A stretch of 53,098 nucleotides of DNA from Woeseiaceae bacterium (GCA_030066655.1 JASJBE010000020.1:1-53098); one strand, 5' to 3'. Positions 7,794-16,614 are shown, numbered from the stretch's first letter. The notes: generated from the sequence alone by a model not told the origin. Program-made: numbers and translations.

Positions 7794-9966
7794 GTCGCTC
7801 CTGCCGCCTCTCATTGATCAGTAGCAGCAGCTCCGCAGCGGCTTCTGCATCGCACAACGCCCTGTGATGGCTGTCCAGCTTGATACCGAAATCACTGGTC
7901 AATGCCGCCAGGCTGTAGGACTTGCGGCCGGGATAGAGTTTTCGCATCGACGCACAGGTGCACAGCTTGGGCATGCGGAACGTTCGCCCGAGCCTGCCGA
8001 ACTCCTGCGCAATAAAGCGGTAGTCGAAGTCGACGTTGTGCGCGACGAAAATGCCGCCCTCGAGGAACGCCGCAAACTCGTCGGCGACGTCGGAAAAATA
8101 CGGCGCATCGGCGACCATTGCCGGCGTGATTCCCGTCAGGCGCGTGATGTTGGCCGGAATTCCGCGCTGCGGGTTCAGAAGCGTCTGGAACCGATCGACG
8201 ATCTCCCCGTTCGTGACGCGGACGGCGCCGAGCTCCGTGACACGATGCTGTTCGCCTCGCCCACCCGTGGTCTCTACGTCGACAACGACGTAATCCTGTT
8301 CCGGGTCCAGTATCCATCGCACCTGCACAACGTCGGCGTTGAAACCTGCCGAGCGAAGCTGTTCGATCCGCAGCAGCTGATTGCGCCGGACGCTGTCGCC
8401 GTCCGTCTTGATCTCGACAAAGCGAACCCTGTCGCCGTCGATCAGCATCAGGTCCGGATAGCCGCTGCGCGCGCCGCCGTAGTCAGTGCAGAAGCGCTTG
8501 AGCATCGGGTGCATGGCCTCTGCGGGTGCTTTGTCGACCATTGCGTAGAGTGCATCCAGCGTCCGCTGGCGCCAGCGGAACACGCCATTGGGTGTGCCGT
8601 AGTGACCGACGCTCGTCTTCAGTAGCGCCTGCTTGAGCGCCGCGGGTTTTTGCAACAGATCGAGACGCGCTTCGACGGCATCTTCATTGTCGGCGAAGAA
8701 GCGGCCGCTCTGCACCGAGGCCGGCAGGCTCTCGAACGGCGAGTGCATCCCCGATGCCGACTTGCCAAACAAGAGGTCCCAGAACAGCAGGCCGAAGAAT
8801 GTCCGCCACAGCGTGTTCTCGACTCGGTAGGCGGTGATGCCGCGCTGCTCGTAGTAGGCGACGGCCGCGTTTTCGGGCGCGCCGCTGTGCGCCTCGTCGA
8901 TATCGATGACGTCCGCAGCTCGGAGCAGATCCGTCAAGCTAGACGTTCTTTTCTTGCCGAACTTTCTTGCGTACAGGTCGGCGGCGAGCAGAGCCTCCGC
9001 ATCGTTGGCCGGGTCGGTCAGGCAGCGCTCGAGGAACTGCTCCGCTTCGATCGTTTGCCCGCTCGCGAGCAGCAGGCGAACGACCCGCTCTGCGCAACGC
9101 GTGTCCTCCCCTTTCTGGTACAGCCGCAGGGCGGCGTAGGTCTCTTTACCCTGCTCCAATGCGCGACCGAGCCGGTACGCGAGCTTGTCCCGCAGACCGG
9201 CCGCATAGCCCTGCTGCGGTTCCGGCCATTCGTCGACGCTGTCTGCCATTTGCTGCAGCCGCTCGGGGTAACGACCGAAGTCAGCCAGCAGGCAGGCGTA
9301 GAAGTAAGTCTCCATCGCTTCCGGGCGGTCCTGGAAGCGGGGCTCGTAGCTGGCGGACTGCGCATGGGCCCTGACGAGGCCGAGGTCTCGCATTGTGAAT
9401 CGCGACAGGCCATCACTGATGCGACCGAAGTAAAGAAACAGCAGGAATCGGACGACCGTCTCCCGGCCCTGTATGAAAACGCCATCGGTGGGCAGCAGCT
9501 CGGCGAGCTCCTCAGGCCCTGCGTGGGTCCTCGCAAACTCGAGCAGCTCCGCCTTCTTCATTGACGTCTTCATCCCGACAAAGCGCGGCCGCAGCGCATC
9601 GAGCAGCTGGCTGCGCGTCAGGAACCCGAGAAGCTCGTCAACATGCTCGGCGTTCGGCTTCTTAAGCCAACCGGCTTTGTCCAGCGTGCCAAGCAGCGGC
9701 CCCGTATCGCCGATTTCGGGATAGCTTAAGCGCGACCGGGCGAACACTCGCCCTTTGCGATTGACGAGTCGGACGTACAGGCACTGTGCCTCGAACGGCA
9801 GCGCGTCAAAGTCTGCGAGAAACGCCTGCTCATCGTCCGAGAACACGTGAGCGTAGTGCTCCTTGACGAACGCGAGCATCTCGACGAAATGAGTGTGGTA
9901 GTAAAACCGCGGCAGCTCCCGCCGCCAGGGCTGTGCCTCAGCCTGGTAGAACTCGTCGTCGCTCAT
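7744..9966 (-). CDS. FAN1-like VRR-NUC nuclease fused to a DEDDh 3'-5' exonuclease
   Basis: This 740-residue protein is predicted to be cytosolic and to act in DNA repair. Residues about 1-550 look like bacterial FAN1. There is a SAP/HeH-like DNA-binding segment near 110-148, a helical TPR-like middle (about 220-350), and a VRR-NUC nuclease core with the PD...EIK signature (PD at 504-505, E518, K520). FAN1 proteins are 5' flap nucleases for interstrand crosslinks. Residues about 555-720 are a separate DnaQ-type exonuclease with all motifs: D563 and E565 (VDVETTG), D646 (HNVDFD), H701 and D706 (HRALCDAE). Ordinary bacterial FAN1 is about 550 residues, so the exonuclease is an added domain. Its start overlaps the stop of the JmjC-like gene by four bases; its end overlaps the convergent phosphoribosyltransferase by 50. 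Confidence 0.88.
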   Translation of the reverse strand: MSDDEFYQAEAQPWRRELPRFYYHTHFVEMLAFVKEHYAHVFSDDEQAFLADFDALPFEAQCLYVRLVNRKGRVFARSRLSYPEIGDTGPLLGTLDKAGWLKKPNAEHVDELLGFLTRSQLLDALRPRFVGMKTSMKKAELLEFARTHAGPEELAELLPTDGVFIQGRETVVRFLLFLYFGRISDGLSRFTMRDLGLVRAHAQSASYEPRFQDRPEAMETYFYACLLADFGRYPERLQQMADSVDEWPEPQQGYAAGLRDKLAYRLGRALEQGKETYAALRLYQKGEDTRCAERVVRLLLASGQTIEAEQFLERCLTDPANDAEALLAADLYARKFGKKRTSSLTDLLRAADVIDIDEAHSGAPENAAVAYYEQRGITAYRVENTLWRTFFGLLFWDLLFGKSASGMHSPFESLPASVQSGRFFADNEDAVEARLDLLQKPAALKQALLKTSVGHYGTPNGVFRWRQRTLDALYAMVDKAPAEAMHPMLKRFCTDYGGARSGYPDLMLIDGDRVRFVEIKTDGDSVRRNQLLRIEQLRSAGFNADVVQVRWILDPEQDYVVVDVETTGGRGEQHRVTELGAVRVTNGEIVDRFQTLLNPQRGIPANITRLTGITPAMVADAPYFSDVADEFAAFLEGGIFVAHNVDFDYRFIAQEFGRLGRTFRMPKLCTCASMRKLYPGRKSYSLAALTSDFGIKLDSHHRALCDAEAAAELLLLINERRQERLSPLESVAPSVAQGGR

Positions 9967-11009
9967 TTATCGCGACGAAGCTCGCCGCCGAGCTTGTGCA
10001 CGAGGAAATTTCGCAGCGCGACGACCCGCTCCGGGGTCATGTCCTGGAAGACGCCCCGCGCGTGCTCGGGCACGTGCGGCATCGGGTCGCGATCCTCGCG
10101 GAAGATGTAATGGTCGAACATGCGTTTCCAGTGTTCGCGTTCGTCTGCAGGCAGGTCCCGGATCGACAGCAGCGCATGAAATAGCGTGAACAGCGGCGTG
10201 AACATGTGCGGCGCGGCGTCGCGCCACCAGAAATTGATCAATACGCCGAGCGCGCTCATGTTCTGCACGTGGTGGAACCACATACTCGGCACATAGATCG
10301 CGTCGCCCGGCTCCATGACAGCGGTCTGCGCAGCCTCGAGTGCTTCGCTGAACCTGGGGAACCGATCGAGGTCCGGATCGTTGAGATCAACGAGGCTGAT
10401 GGGCTGACCGGCAAGCGTGACGTCGAGCGGCCCGATGTAGAGGTTCGGCAGCTGTTCCGGCGGGAACAGCGTAAAGCGGCGCTGTCCGGCAACGACGCAG
10501 GCAATATTCTGCGGCAGGTCCCAGTGGATGGCGGTCTTGCCACGGTTACCGATCCATATTGAGACGAGCTGCTCCATCTCGTCGTCGAGCAGCTCGTGAT
10601 GATTGCTGTCGCGCAGCGCCTCCAGCCGACCGGTCAGCTGAACAGCGCCGGCGTACACCGACGGCGGACGTTCATCGTCCTCGTGGCGCCGCAGCGTGCC
10701 AAGCAATTCGGCCAGCGGCAGCTCGCGCTGTCGGAAATTGAAGCCGGTGAAGTCGTCGTTGTAGAAGTAACGTCCTTCGATATCCGGGCTGGCGAAAAAG
10801 GCCTTGACCGGACGGCCAGGCTCGAAGCCCTCGATATAGTCAGACAACGTCCGGCGCGACTCCTTTGCCTTGGTGACGATCGGCCAGTCGTTGGCAAGGC
10901 CCTTCAGAATCGCGGGCCTGTGCAGAGGCTGGATCTCGTCCTGAAACCGCGCCTTGTCGACATCGGTGTAGACCGGGATGGATTGGAGGTCGTCGAGGTT
11001 CACAGGCAT
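9963..11009 (-). CDS. JmjC/cupin-8-like Fe(II)/2-oxoglutarate oxygenase
   Basis: This 348-residue protein resembles the cupin-like (cupin_8, FIH/JmjC) hydroxylases. The metal-binding triad is visible: H and D in AIHWDLPQNIACVV (about 183-185) and a distal His in YVPSMWFHHVQNM (about 257). Family members hydroxylate proteins or RNA using iron, oxygen and 2-oxoglutarate. The substrate here is unknown. It is first in a two-gene operon, overlapping the FAN1-exonuclease gene by four bases (9963-9966), which suggests a related job, perhaps repair-linked modification. The ATG at 11009 gives the usual length. Confidence 0.85.
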   Translation of the reverse strand: MPVNLDDLQSIPVYTDVDKARFQDEIQPLHRPAILKGLANDWPIVTKAKESRRTLSDYIEGFEPGRPVKAFFASPDIEGRYFYNDDFTGFNFRQRELPLAELLGTLRRHEDDERPPSVYAGAVQLTGRLEALRDSNHHELLDDEMEQLVSIWIGNRGKTAIHWDLPQNIACVVAGQRRFTLFPPEQLPNLYIGPLDVTLAGQPISLVDLNDPDLDRFPRFSEALEAAQTAVMEPGDAIYVPSMWFHHVQNMSALGVLINFWWRDAAPHMFTPLFTLFHALLSIRDLPADEREHWKRMFDHYIFREDRDPMPHVPEHARGVFQDMTPERVVALRNFLVHKLGGELRRDK

Positions 11010-11080
11010 GTCGGCGCAAAAGTCGACAGTGTGCCAGCCCGGGTGGCCTCAGTGCCAGTTCGCGCTAAACTTATAAAATA

Positions 11081-12067
11081 GTGAAAACGGTCATAACAGC
11101 ATTGCTGATTTCGCTGGCCGGCGGCGGCGCTCCGCTGTTCACCGGTACGGACACGCTTGAACTTCGCCTCGAGGGCCCGCTCTCGTCCGTCCTGGAGCAC
11201 AAGGGCGAGAAGCAGCAGTACCCGTTCACTCTCGAACATGCCGGCAACGCCTACGACATCAAGGTCCGTGCACGCGGCAAGAGCCGCTTACGCGTCTGCG
11301 CCTTCCCGCCGCTGAGGCTGAATTTCAAAGGCGCAGACGGCGTCTTCCAAGACGCAGACAAGCTGAAGCTGGTTACGCACTGTCGTGACAGCAACCAGTC
11401 CCACATCGACGTCATCGAGGAATACGCGGTCTACCGGATGTTCGGCCTGGTGACTGACAACAGCCTGCGCGTTCGCCTCACCCGAATGTCATACGTCGAC
11501 ACGGAAGGCAGCAGCTTCTCCCGGTTCGCATTCTTTCTCGAACCGGAGAAAGACATGGCAGAGCGAATCGGCACCGGCCTGTCGGAGCTTGAAGCGCTGT
11601 CTCGCAGCTGGCTTGAGCAGGACCAGGCCGCCCTCGTCTACGTGTTTGCCTACATGGTTGGCAATACGGACTGGTCACTGGTGACCGCCGAGGACGATAC
11701 TGTCTGCTGCCACAATGAGATCATCGTGGGACAGGGCAAGAGCGAGTTGCTGGTCGTTCCGTATGACTTCGACCTCACTGGTTTTGTCGATGCGAAACAC
11801 GCCAAGCCTGATGCAAGCCTGCGCACGTCGAGCGTCACGCAGCGCCGCTATCGAGGTTACTGCATAGACCGCGGCACGTTACGGCGCGCACTCGACAAGG
11901 TCATTGAACACGAAAGCGATTTTATGGCCGTCGTCGATTCCCTGCCTTTGCTGACCGACAAGGACAAGGCCAAGAAGAAACGCTACCTGGCCGCTTTCTT
12001 CAAACAGGCGAGAAACCCGGAACGCCTCATCAACAAATTTGATCGACGCTGCGTGGGCAATCGCTAG
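11081..12067 (+). CDS. Exported CotH-kinase-like protein A
   Basis: This 328-residue protein has a short hydrophobic N-terminus (ITALLISLAGGGAP), so export is likely. No database family was checked, but the pattern matches CotH atypical protein kinases: an RARGKSR strand (63-69), FPPLRLNFK (75-83), a DKLKLVTHC strand (93-101), EEYAVYRMF (113-121), then YMVGNTDWS with D197 at the catalytic-Asp position, and VPYDFD (226-231) at the metal-binding Asp position. A CCHN motif (209-212) lies between them. It is a paralogue of the gene at 13966. The start is a GTG with no ribosome site, and a TATAAA lies only a few bases upstream (11072-11077), so the true start or transcript end is unsure. It converges with the phosphatase gene with a four-base overlap. 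Confidence 0.65.
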   Translation: MKTVITALLISLAGGGAPLFTGTDTLELRLEGPLSSVLEHKGEKQQYPFTLEHAGNAYDIKVRARGKSRLRVCAFPPLRLNFKGADGVFQDADKLKLVTHCRDSNQSHIDVIEEYAVYRMFGLVTDNSLRVRLTRMSYVDTEGSSFSRFAFFLEPEKDMAERIGTGLSELEALSRSWLEQDQAALVYVFAYMVGNTDWSLVTAEDDTVCCHNEIIVGQGKSELLVVPYDFDLTGFVDAKHAKPDASLRTSSVTQRRYRGYCIDRGTLRRALDKVIEHESDFMAVVDSLPLLTDKDKAKKKRYLAAFFKQARNPERLINKFDRRCVGNR

Positions 12068-13848
12068 TCGCTGAGCAGCAGGTCGCGACGGTCCGCCAAT
12101 GCCTTACGGCGTCGCTTGTCGAGGGCATCCTCGAGTTCCACGTCGAGCACGTCATCGGCGAGGCTCGTAAGCCCCTTGCGCCAGCTCTGAGTCAGATTCA
12201 GGTCAATCCCGGAGAGATAATCCGGCACACCCTTTTTCGTCGAAAAGCTGCGGCTGTGCCCGACCAGGACCAGGTCCCAGCCGGCCTCTCGATCGTAGAG
12301 CATGCGGTCGCGCGTCCTCGCCTCGTTGTGGATCAGGCTGTCGAACACGTACATGGCATCCCACTGGTCGAGTAGCGGGCACTGCGCGCCGCTGCCACGG
12401 CCGGACGCCGATCGTTGTTCCTCATTCAGGGTGTCGGGCACCAGGAACTGCAGCGTGCCGTCCTTGCGTCCCAGTTTTCGGCGTACCGTCGCAGGCACCA
12501 TGTCCAACTCAAGCAACTGGTCGAGCGCGAAGGCGGCGAGTTCCGGATAGAATCCACGCGCCGACCGCGGCGAGAAAACCGCCTCGAGACTGCGACCGTC
12601 CTTCTGCAGTCGAACAACCTGCCGCCCCTGCTCGTCGGTGATCTCCTCAACGACCTCACCCGTCGCCAGCAGGTCCAGCGTGTCCTCAAGGCTCAGGAAG
12701 CCGCCGGGCCGAGTGCCGACCTGCCTGGGATGCGCCTGCACAGGGTAAGCCTCGGCGCCGACTTCATTGATCGCGCTGAGCTCGCCGGCCTCGATCAACA
12801 GAGCATTGCCGGTGCCACCGTAGGATCTGCGGTTCATGCCGGTATCGACCTCGACAATGGCGCCGTCCAGCCTGCTCAGGATGCGACGTGTCGGGGTCGG
12901 CGTGTGACCGATGACGACACGATTCGCGCCTATGATCTCGAGCGTCTCCAGCAGTCGCGTCTCCTCGATCACGCGGCTGCACGCGGCATTCCCCCGGTAC
13001 CACAGGGGCCCGTCGGAATCGTGCAGGCGTGACGCGTTCAGAATCCGGGCCTTGGCGACACTGTCCAGCAACTCAGGCGTCGAGTCGATCGGCGGCATCC
13101 ACGCTTCCAGAAGACCCGGATGATCGTAGAAGTTATCGGTCGGCAGGAGTATCTCCTCGGCGTACAGCCTGTCGAGAAGACGCAGGTACTCCGCCATTTC
13201 TCCGACGAGCTTGCCGTTGACCCCATCCAGTCCGTACTCACCGACCATCGGGGATACGCCGCCATGAACGAAGGCGGTCTGGTTGATGACGACGATGACG
13301 GGCTTTGACAGCAGCCAGGCGCCGTAGTGTCCGTCGGCGGCAAACGCGCGGCGATGCGCGAAGTAGCCCGGCGGGAAAGCCTTGTCGAAGGCCTCTCGCG
13401 AGTAATCGGGCGTCTCACGAGACTCGCGGTGTTTCTCGAACCAGAAATTCCGCTCGTCTTCCGTTTCTTCCCGCGCGAACGCCTCGTATTCCCCGGCCGC
13501 AACGTAACGGAGATCGCCGATCAGGTTCATCGCCTCGTGATTGCCGATCAGAACGTGGACCTTGCCGCCGGCTGCCTCCGCCTCTTGCTCGAGCTTCATC
13601 AGCAAGTCCATCGAACGGCGCGAATCGGGTCCTCGATCCAGCAGATCGCCAACGACCACGAGGTGGGACTTGCCCCCGCTCCAGGACTGCTCATTGTCGA
13701 TGACACCCGCGCCTTTCAGTGTCGTGGCGAAGGCCGGGTGTGCACCGTGGACATCGGACACCGCAACGACGCGTTCAACACCATCGAACTGCCAGCTTGC
13801 CGCCGCAGGCACTGAAAGAAGCAGGATGACTAGCAGAAGAAACGGCAT
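12064..13848 (-). CDS. Exported Shewanella-like phosphatase with a degenerate kinase-like C-terminal domain
   Basis: This 594-residue protein has a signal peptide (MPFLLLVILLLSVPAAASW). Residues about 25-345 are a calcineurin-type metallophosphatase of the Shewanella-like group with all metal motifs: SDVHG (31-35), GDLLDRG (67-73), GNHEAMNL (102-109), VHGG (194-197) and IGHT (313-316). Such enzymes remove phosphate from proteins. Residues about 385-560 resemble the PI3K/FAM20C-like kinase domain seen in some bacterial proteins (LDQLLELDMVPATV at 442-455, GTLQFLV at 464-470). Its catalytic segment reads FDSLIHNEAR (502-511) and VGHSRSF (529-535), where active relatives as I recall them have N.DR and an IDH Asp. 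It is therefore probably a pseudokinase or binding module. It lies between two CotH-like genes on the opposite strand. Confidence 0.8.
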   Translation of the reverse strand: MPFLLLVILLLSVPAAASWQFDGVERVVAVSDVHGAHPAFATTLKGAGVIDNEQSWSGGKSHLVVVGDLLDRGPDSRRSMDLLMKLEQEAEAAGGKVHVLIGNHEAMNLIGDLRYVAAGEYEAFAREETEDERNFWFEKHRESRETPDYSREAFDKAFPPGYFAHRRAFAADGHYGAWLLSKPVIVVINQTAFVHGGVSPMVGEYGLDGVNGKLVGEMAEYLRLLDRLYAEEILLPTDNFYDHPGLLEAWMPPIDSTPELLDSVAKARILNASRLHDSDGPLWYRGNAACSRVIEETRLLETLEIIGANRVVIGHTPTPTRRILSRLDGAIVEVDTGMNRRSYGGTGNALLIEAGELSAINEVGAEAYPVQAHPRQVGTRPGGFLSLEDTLDLLATGEVVEEITDEQGRQVVRLQKDGRSLEAVFSPRSARGFYPELAAFALDQLLELDMVPATVRRKLGRKDGTLQFLVPDTLNEEQRSASGRGSGAQCPLLDQWDAMYVFDSLIHNEARTRDRMLYDREAGWDLVLVGHSRSFSTKKGVPDYLSGIDLNLTQSWRKGLTSLADDVLDVELEDALDKRRRKALADRRDLLLSD

Positions 13849-13965
13849 AGCATTTCACTAAATACGAGAGGCACTCCGTCTTGCCATTTTAGAGCGACGG
13901 ACGGGGTAATGCACGGTTACCCGCATGCTAAGATCGCATGACGTTGCTTAAAGGTTAGCTGAACG

Positions 13966-14997
13966 ATGAGATTGATCGTGTGCCTCCTGGTGCTGTGCAT
14001 CGCAGATCCTGCGCTGGCCAAGAGCGACCCGTTATTCGAGTCCTACGACACACTGAAAGTCACCATCGAGGCGCCGTTCAAGCGCATACTCCAGACCCGT
14101 TCGCTGGAAGACGAAGAGCAGGGAACGTTCACCTACACCGACGCAGCCGGACAGGAGCATCAGTTCGCCATCCAGATTCGAGCGCGTGGCAAATCGCGGC
14201 GAGCACCGGAGACCTGCAACTTCCCGCCGATACGCCTGAACTTCAAGAAGTCGGAAACCAAGGACACGCTATTCCACAAGCAGGACAAGCTGAAACTGGT
14301 CACGCACTGCAAGAGCGATTCGGTCGTGCACAAGCAGGGCCTGCTGCGCGAATACCTCGTCTACCGCATGTTCAACCTGCTGACGGACAGGAGCTTCCGC
14401 GTGCGCCTGCTCGAGATCACCTACGAGTACAGCGAGGTCAAACGTCGCCCGATAACCGAGTTCGGATTCCTGATCGAGCACAAGGACCGGCTGGGCAAGC
14501 GGATCAATGCAAAACCCGTCGAGCTCATTGGTCCGGCCAACCTTAGCCAGCTGCACAGCGACTTCGTGAACCTGGCCACGATGTTTCATTTCCTGATTGC
14601 CAACGTCGACTTCTCAACCTTCGCCGCCGCCGAAGAAGAAGACTGCTGTCACAACCACATCCTGTTTGGCGAGGGTGGAGAGCTGTACTACTCGATTCCG
14701 TACGATTTCGACATGTCCGGATTCGTATCGGCGGAGTACGCCGTGCCGAATCCCCGCTACGGACTGCGCCGGATCACGCAGCGCTATTACCGGGGACACT
14801 GCGTCAACAACGAACACCTGCCGGAGACGCTCCGGCAGTTCAGCGAGAAGCGCGATGAATTCTATGCGTTGATCGAGACGTTCCCGCACCTGTCCAAATA
14901 CAGCCGCAAGTTGACGACGCGTCTCGTCGACGACTTCTACAAGATCATCGACGACCCAAGGTCAATCGAGAAACGATTTGAACGCCGGTGTCACTGA
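13966..14997 (+). CDS. Exported CotH-kinase-like protein B
   Basis: This 343-residue paralogue of the gene at 11081 has a clear signal peptide (MRLIVCLLVLCIADPALA). It shares the same ordered motifs: IRARGKSRR (71-79), FPPIRLNFKK (86-95), DKLKLVTHC (107-115), REYLVYRMF (128-136), IANVDFS with D215, CCHN (227-230) and IPYDFDMSG (244-252). In CotH kinases the two Asp regions bind catalytic metal and ATP; here both are kept, so activity is possible but unproven. The Cys pair (CC) suggests an oxidising compartment, that is, the periplasm. Its end overlaps the convergent hydrolase-like gene by seven bases. Confidence 0.68.
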   Translation: MRLIVCLLVLCIADPALAKSDPLFESYDTLKVTIEAPFKRILQTRSLEDEEQGTFTYTDAAGQEHQFAIQIRARGKSRRAPETCNFPPIRLNFKKSETKDTLFHKQDKLKLVTHCKSDSVVHKQGLLREYLVYRMFNLLTDRSFRVRLLEITYEYSEVKRRPITEFGFLIEHKDRLGKRINAKPVELIGPANLSQLHSDFVNLATMFHFLIANVDFSTFAAAEEEDCCHNHILFGEGGELYYSIPYDFDMSGFVSAEYAVPNPRYGLRRITQRYYRGHCVNNEHLPETLRQFSEKRDEFYALIETFPHLSKYSRKLTTRLVDDFYKIIDDPRSIEKRFERRCH

Positions 14998-15959
14998 ATC
15001 AGGCCGGGCCGCTCGCACAGCCAGTCGCGTATAATCTTCGACAAGCGTGGGTGAATCAGGTAGCCGACCGAACTGTGCGGGTTTGACTTCCCGTAGCGAA
15101 CCGTCTGGTTATAGATCCGGAAGTCGCTGATTCGGCTGACGATGTGCTCCCGCATCATCTCGCGGAAGTCGTCGGCGACTGTGCCATCGTGACAGAGGTA
15201 GTCGTCCTCAGCCGAAAGATTGAGCCAGTTAATGATGTTGCCGGGATAACGCTCGATCCCTTCCGAATTGGCGCCCAGCAGGTACTTGCGAATGTAGTTG
15301 TCCGACAGCGGTGCTCCCATGGAGACGAAGCAGTCGACCTTGGTCGTGGCATGGTCCGAGAACCGCGGGTCTCGCGACAGCTGCCACAGAACGTCGTAGG
15401 CAACGATGGCGCCCATGCCGTGCGACACGATCATCAGCGTCGCACCGGACTCCATCGCCTCGACGATCTCTCCCCTGACTCGCTCACGAATCTTCGTGCC
15501 CAGTCCGTCTTCGTTCTGCAGATAGGCGGCAAACACCGGGGCGACACGACCGAGCAAGCGCATGGTCTGGCCCAGAAGCCCCATGATCGGCGCGATGATC
15601 CCGGCGAGAAACTCTTTCTTCGCCGACTTGCCGGGTAGGCTATCGTACTGCCGAAAGCCGAATTTCTTGCGACGTGAAACTGCCTGCAGGGAGATCAGTG
15701 CGTTCTTGCGATCACCGATGTCGAGCTCTTCGTCGTACTCCCTGCCACGGTCCTTGAGCAGGGGTCGCGTCAGGTCCCCGTAGTAAGCCAGGCCGACGTC
15801 AGACTCGTCGAATGCCGCTATGTCGTCCGGATAGTCGCGCTGGATGCCGGACCGGATAGCGTGTCGAGTAAATTCTTCAAGCACCGATTCCGACGGCTTC
15901 AGGGAATAACCGTGCACATAGATGATTCGCCTCGGCGGCGTTGCCGTGTTCTCCGTCAT
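14991..15959 (-). CDS. Alpha/beta-hydrolase-fold protein with substituted nucleophile
   Basis: This 322-residue protein has the hydrolase-fold entry RRIIYVHGYS near the N-terminus and the region MIVSHGMGAIVAYDVLW where the nucleophile elbow (usually GHSMG) belongs. Here it reads SHGMG: Gly stands where the catalytic Ser should be, and Ser sits two places earlier. Unless the fold is shifted, it is not a standard serine hydrolase. It carries hydrophobic segments in the middle (IIAPIMGLLGQTMRLLGRVAPVFAAYL), so membrane contact is possible. I chose the ATG at 15959; a longer frame from 15992 would overlap the upstream gene. It lies seven bases after the DUF4956 gene and probably shares its transcript. 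Confidence 0.7.
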   Translation of the reverse strand: MTENTATPPRRIIYVHGYSLKPSESVLEEFTRHAIRSGIQRDYPDDIAAFDESDVGLAYYGDLTRPLLKDRGREYDEELDIGDRKNALISLQAVSRRKKFGFRQYDSLPGKSAKKEFLAGIIAPIMGLLGQTMRLLGRVAPVFAAYLQNEDGLGTKIRERVRGEIVEAMESGATLMIVSHGMGAIVAYDVLWQLSRDPRFSDHATTKVDCFVSMGAPLSDNYIRKYLLGANSEGIERYPGNIINWLNLSAEDDYLCHDGTVADDFREMMREHIVSRISDFRIYNQTVRYGKSNPHSSVGYLIHPRLSKIIRDWLCERPGLIQ

Positions 15960-15966
15960 GGCGTGC

Positions 15967-16614
15967 CTAGAAGTCGTCGTCCCCGGTACCACGGCGCGCC
16001 ATCATGCGAAGGAACGAGCCCGAAGCCGACTTGCCGTACTCGAGACGCCAGATGGCCAGCGTCGTCAGCACGAATGCGGCGGAAATTACCATCGCGATGC
16101 CCACCGCTCCGATGCCGCAAGCGAGGCCGACACCAATGGACACAAAGATGTACATCGCGTCCGATGGAATGGCCAGCGAGAAGCGAAAGCGAACGGCAGC
16201 GACGATGCCGGCGAGGCTGAACGCGAGTGCGATGCTGTTCATGACGATCATCGCGATACCGGTCACAACGACCGGCAGTATGACAATCGTCTGGATGAAT
16301 GCCTGGTCCATCTTCGCACTGCGCGACGTCATGAAGTACACCCACGAGACCGGGATAATAAGGATGACGGCGCTGAAGCTGGCGATGGCGAGTCGGATCG
16401 GGCCGGCGGGCTCGAGCAATGAGGGCCCGATGCTCGTGTAGACCGGTTCGAGCGAGTCGAGGCTGTCGGACATCAGGTCGCTGATTCCACCGAGCGGCAG
16501 GTAGTTCGCGATAGTCGGGTAACGCGTCTGAACGAATAACGCCAGCGCCAGCCAGAACCCGTAATACAGGATGATTACCGTCATCGGTATTGCCAGGCCG
16601 GTCGACTTTCTCAT
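15967..16614 (-). CDS. DUF4956-family membrane protein
   Basis: This 215-residue inner-membrane protein has about five hydrophobic segments. Its central-to-C-terminal stretch (ALAFSLAGIVAAVRFRFSL, then MYIFVSIGVGLACGIGAVG) matches DUF4956 proteins. In many bacteria DUF4956 genes sit beside CotH-kinase and VTC-type polyphosphate polymerase genes. No VTC gene is seen here, but the CotH-like genes next door fit that pattern. The start at 16614 is supported by AAGGGA about seven bases upstream; a longer frame from 16644 lacks such support. It heads an operon with the hydrolase-like gene. Confidence 0.8.
   Translation of the reverse strand: MRKSTGLAIPMTVIILYYGFWLALALFVQTRYPTIANYLPLGGISDLMSDSLDSLEPVYTSIGPSLLEPAGPIRLAIASFSAVILIIPVSWVYFMTSRSAKMDQAFIQTIVILPVVVTGIAMIVMNSIALAFSLAGIVAAVRFRFSLAIPSDAMYIFVSIGVGLACGIGAVGIAMVISAAFVLTTLAIWRLEYGKSASGSFLRMMARRGTGDDDF

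Noticed and set aside
8650..9564. 304-residue open frame on the plus strand
   Set aside because: It is antisense to the FAN1-exonuclease fusion gene, with Arg/Gln-rich composition and no domain.
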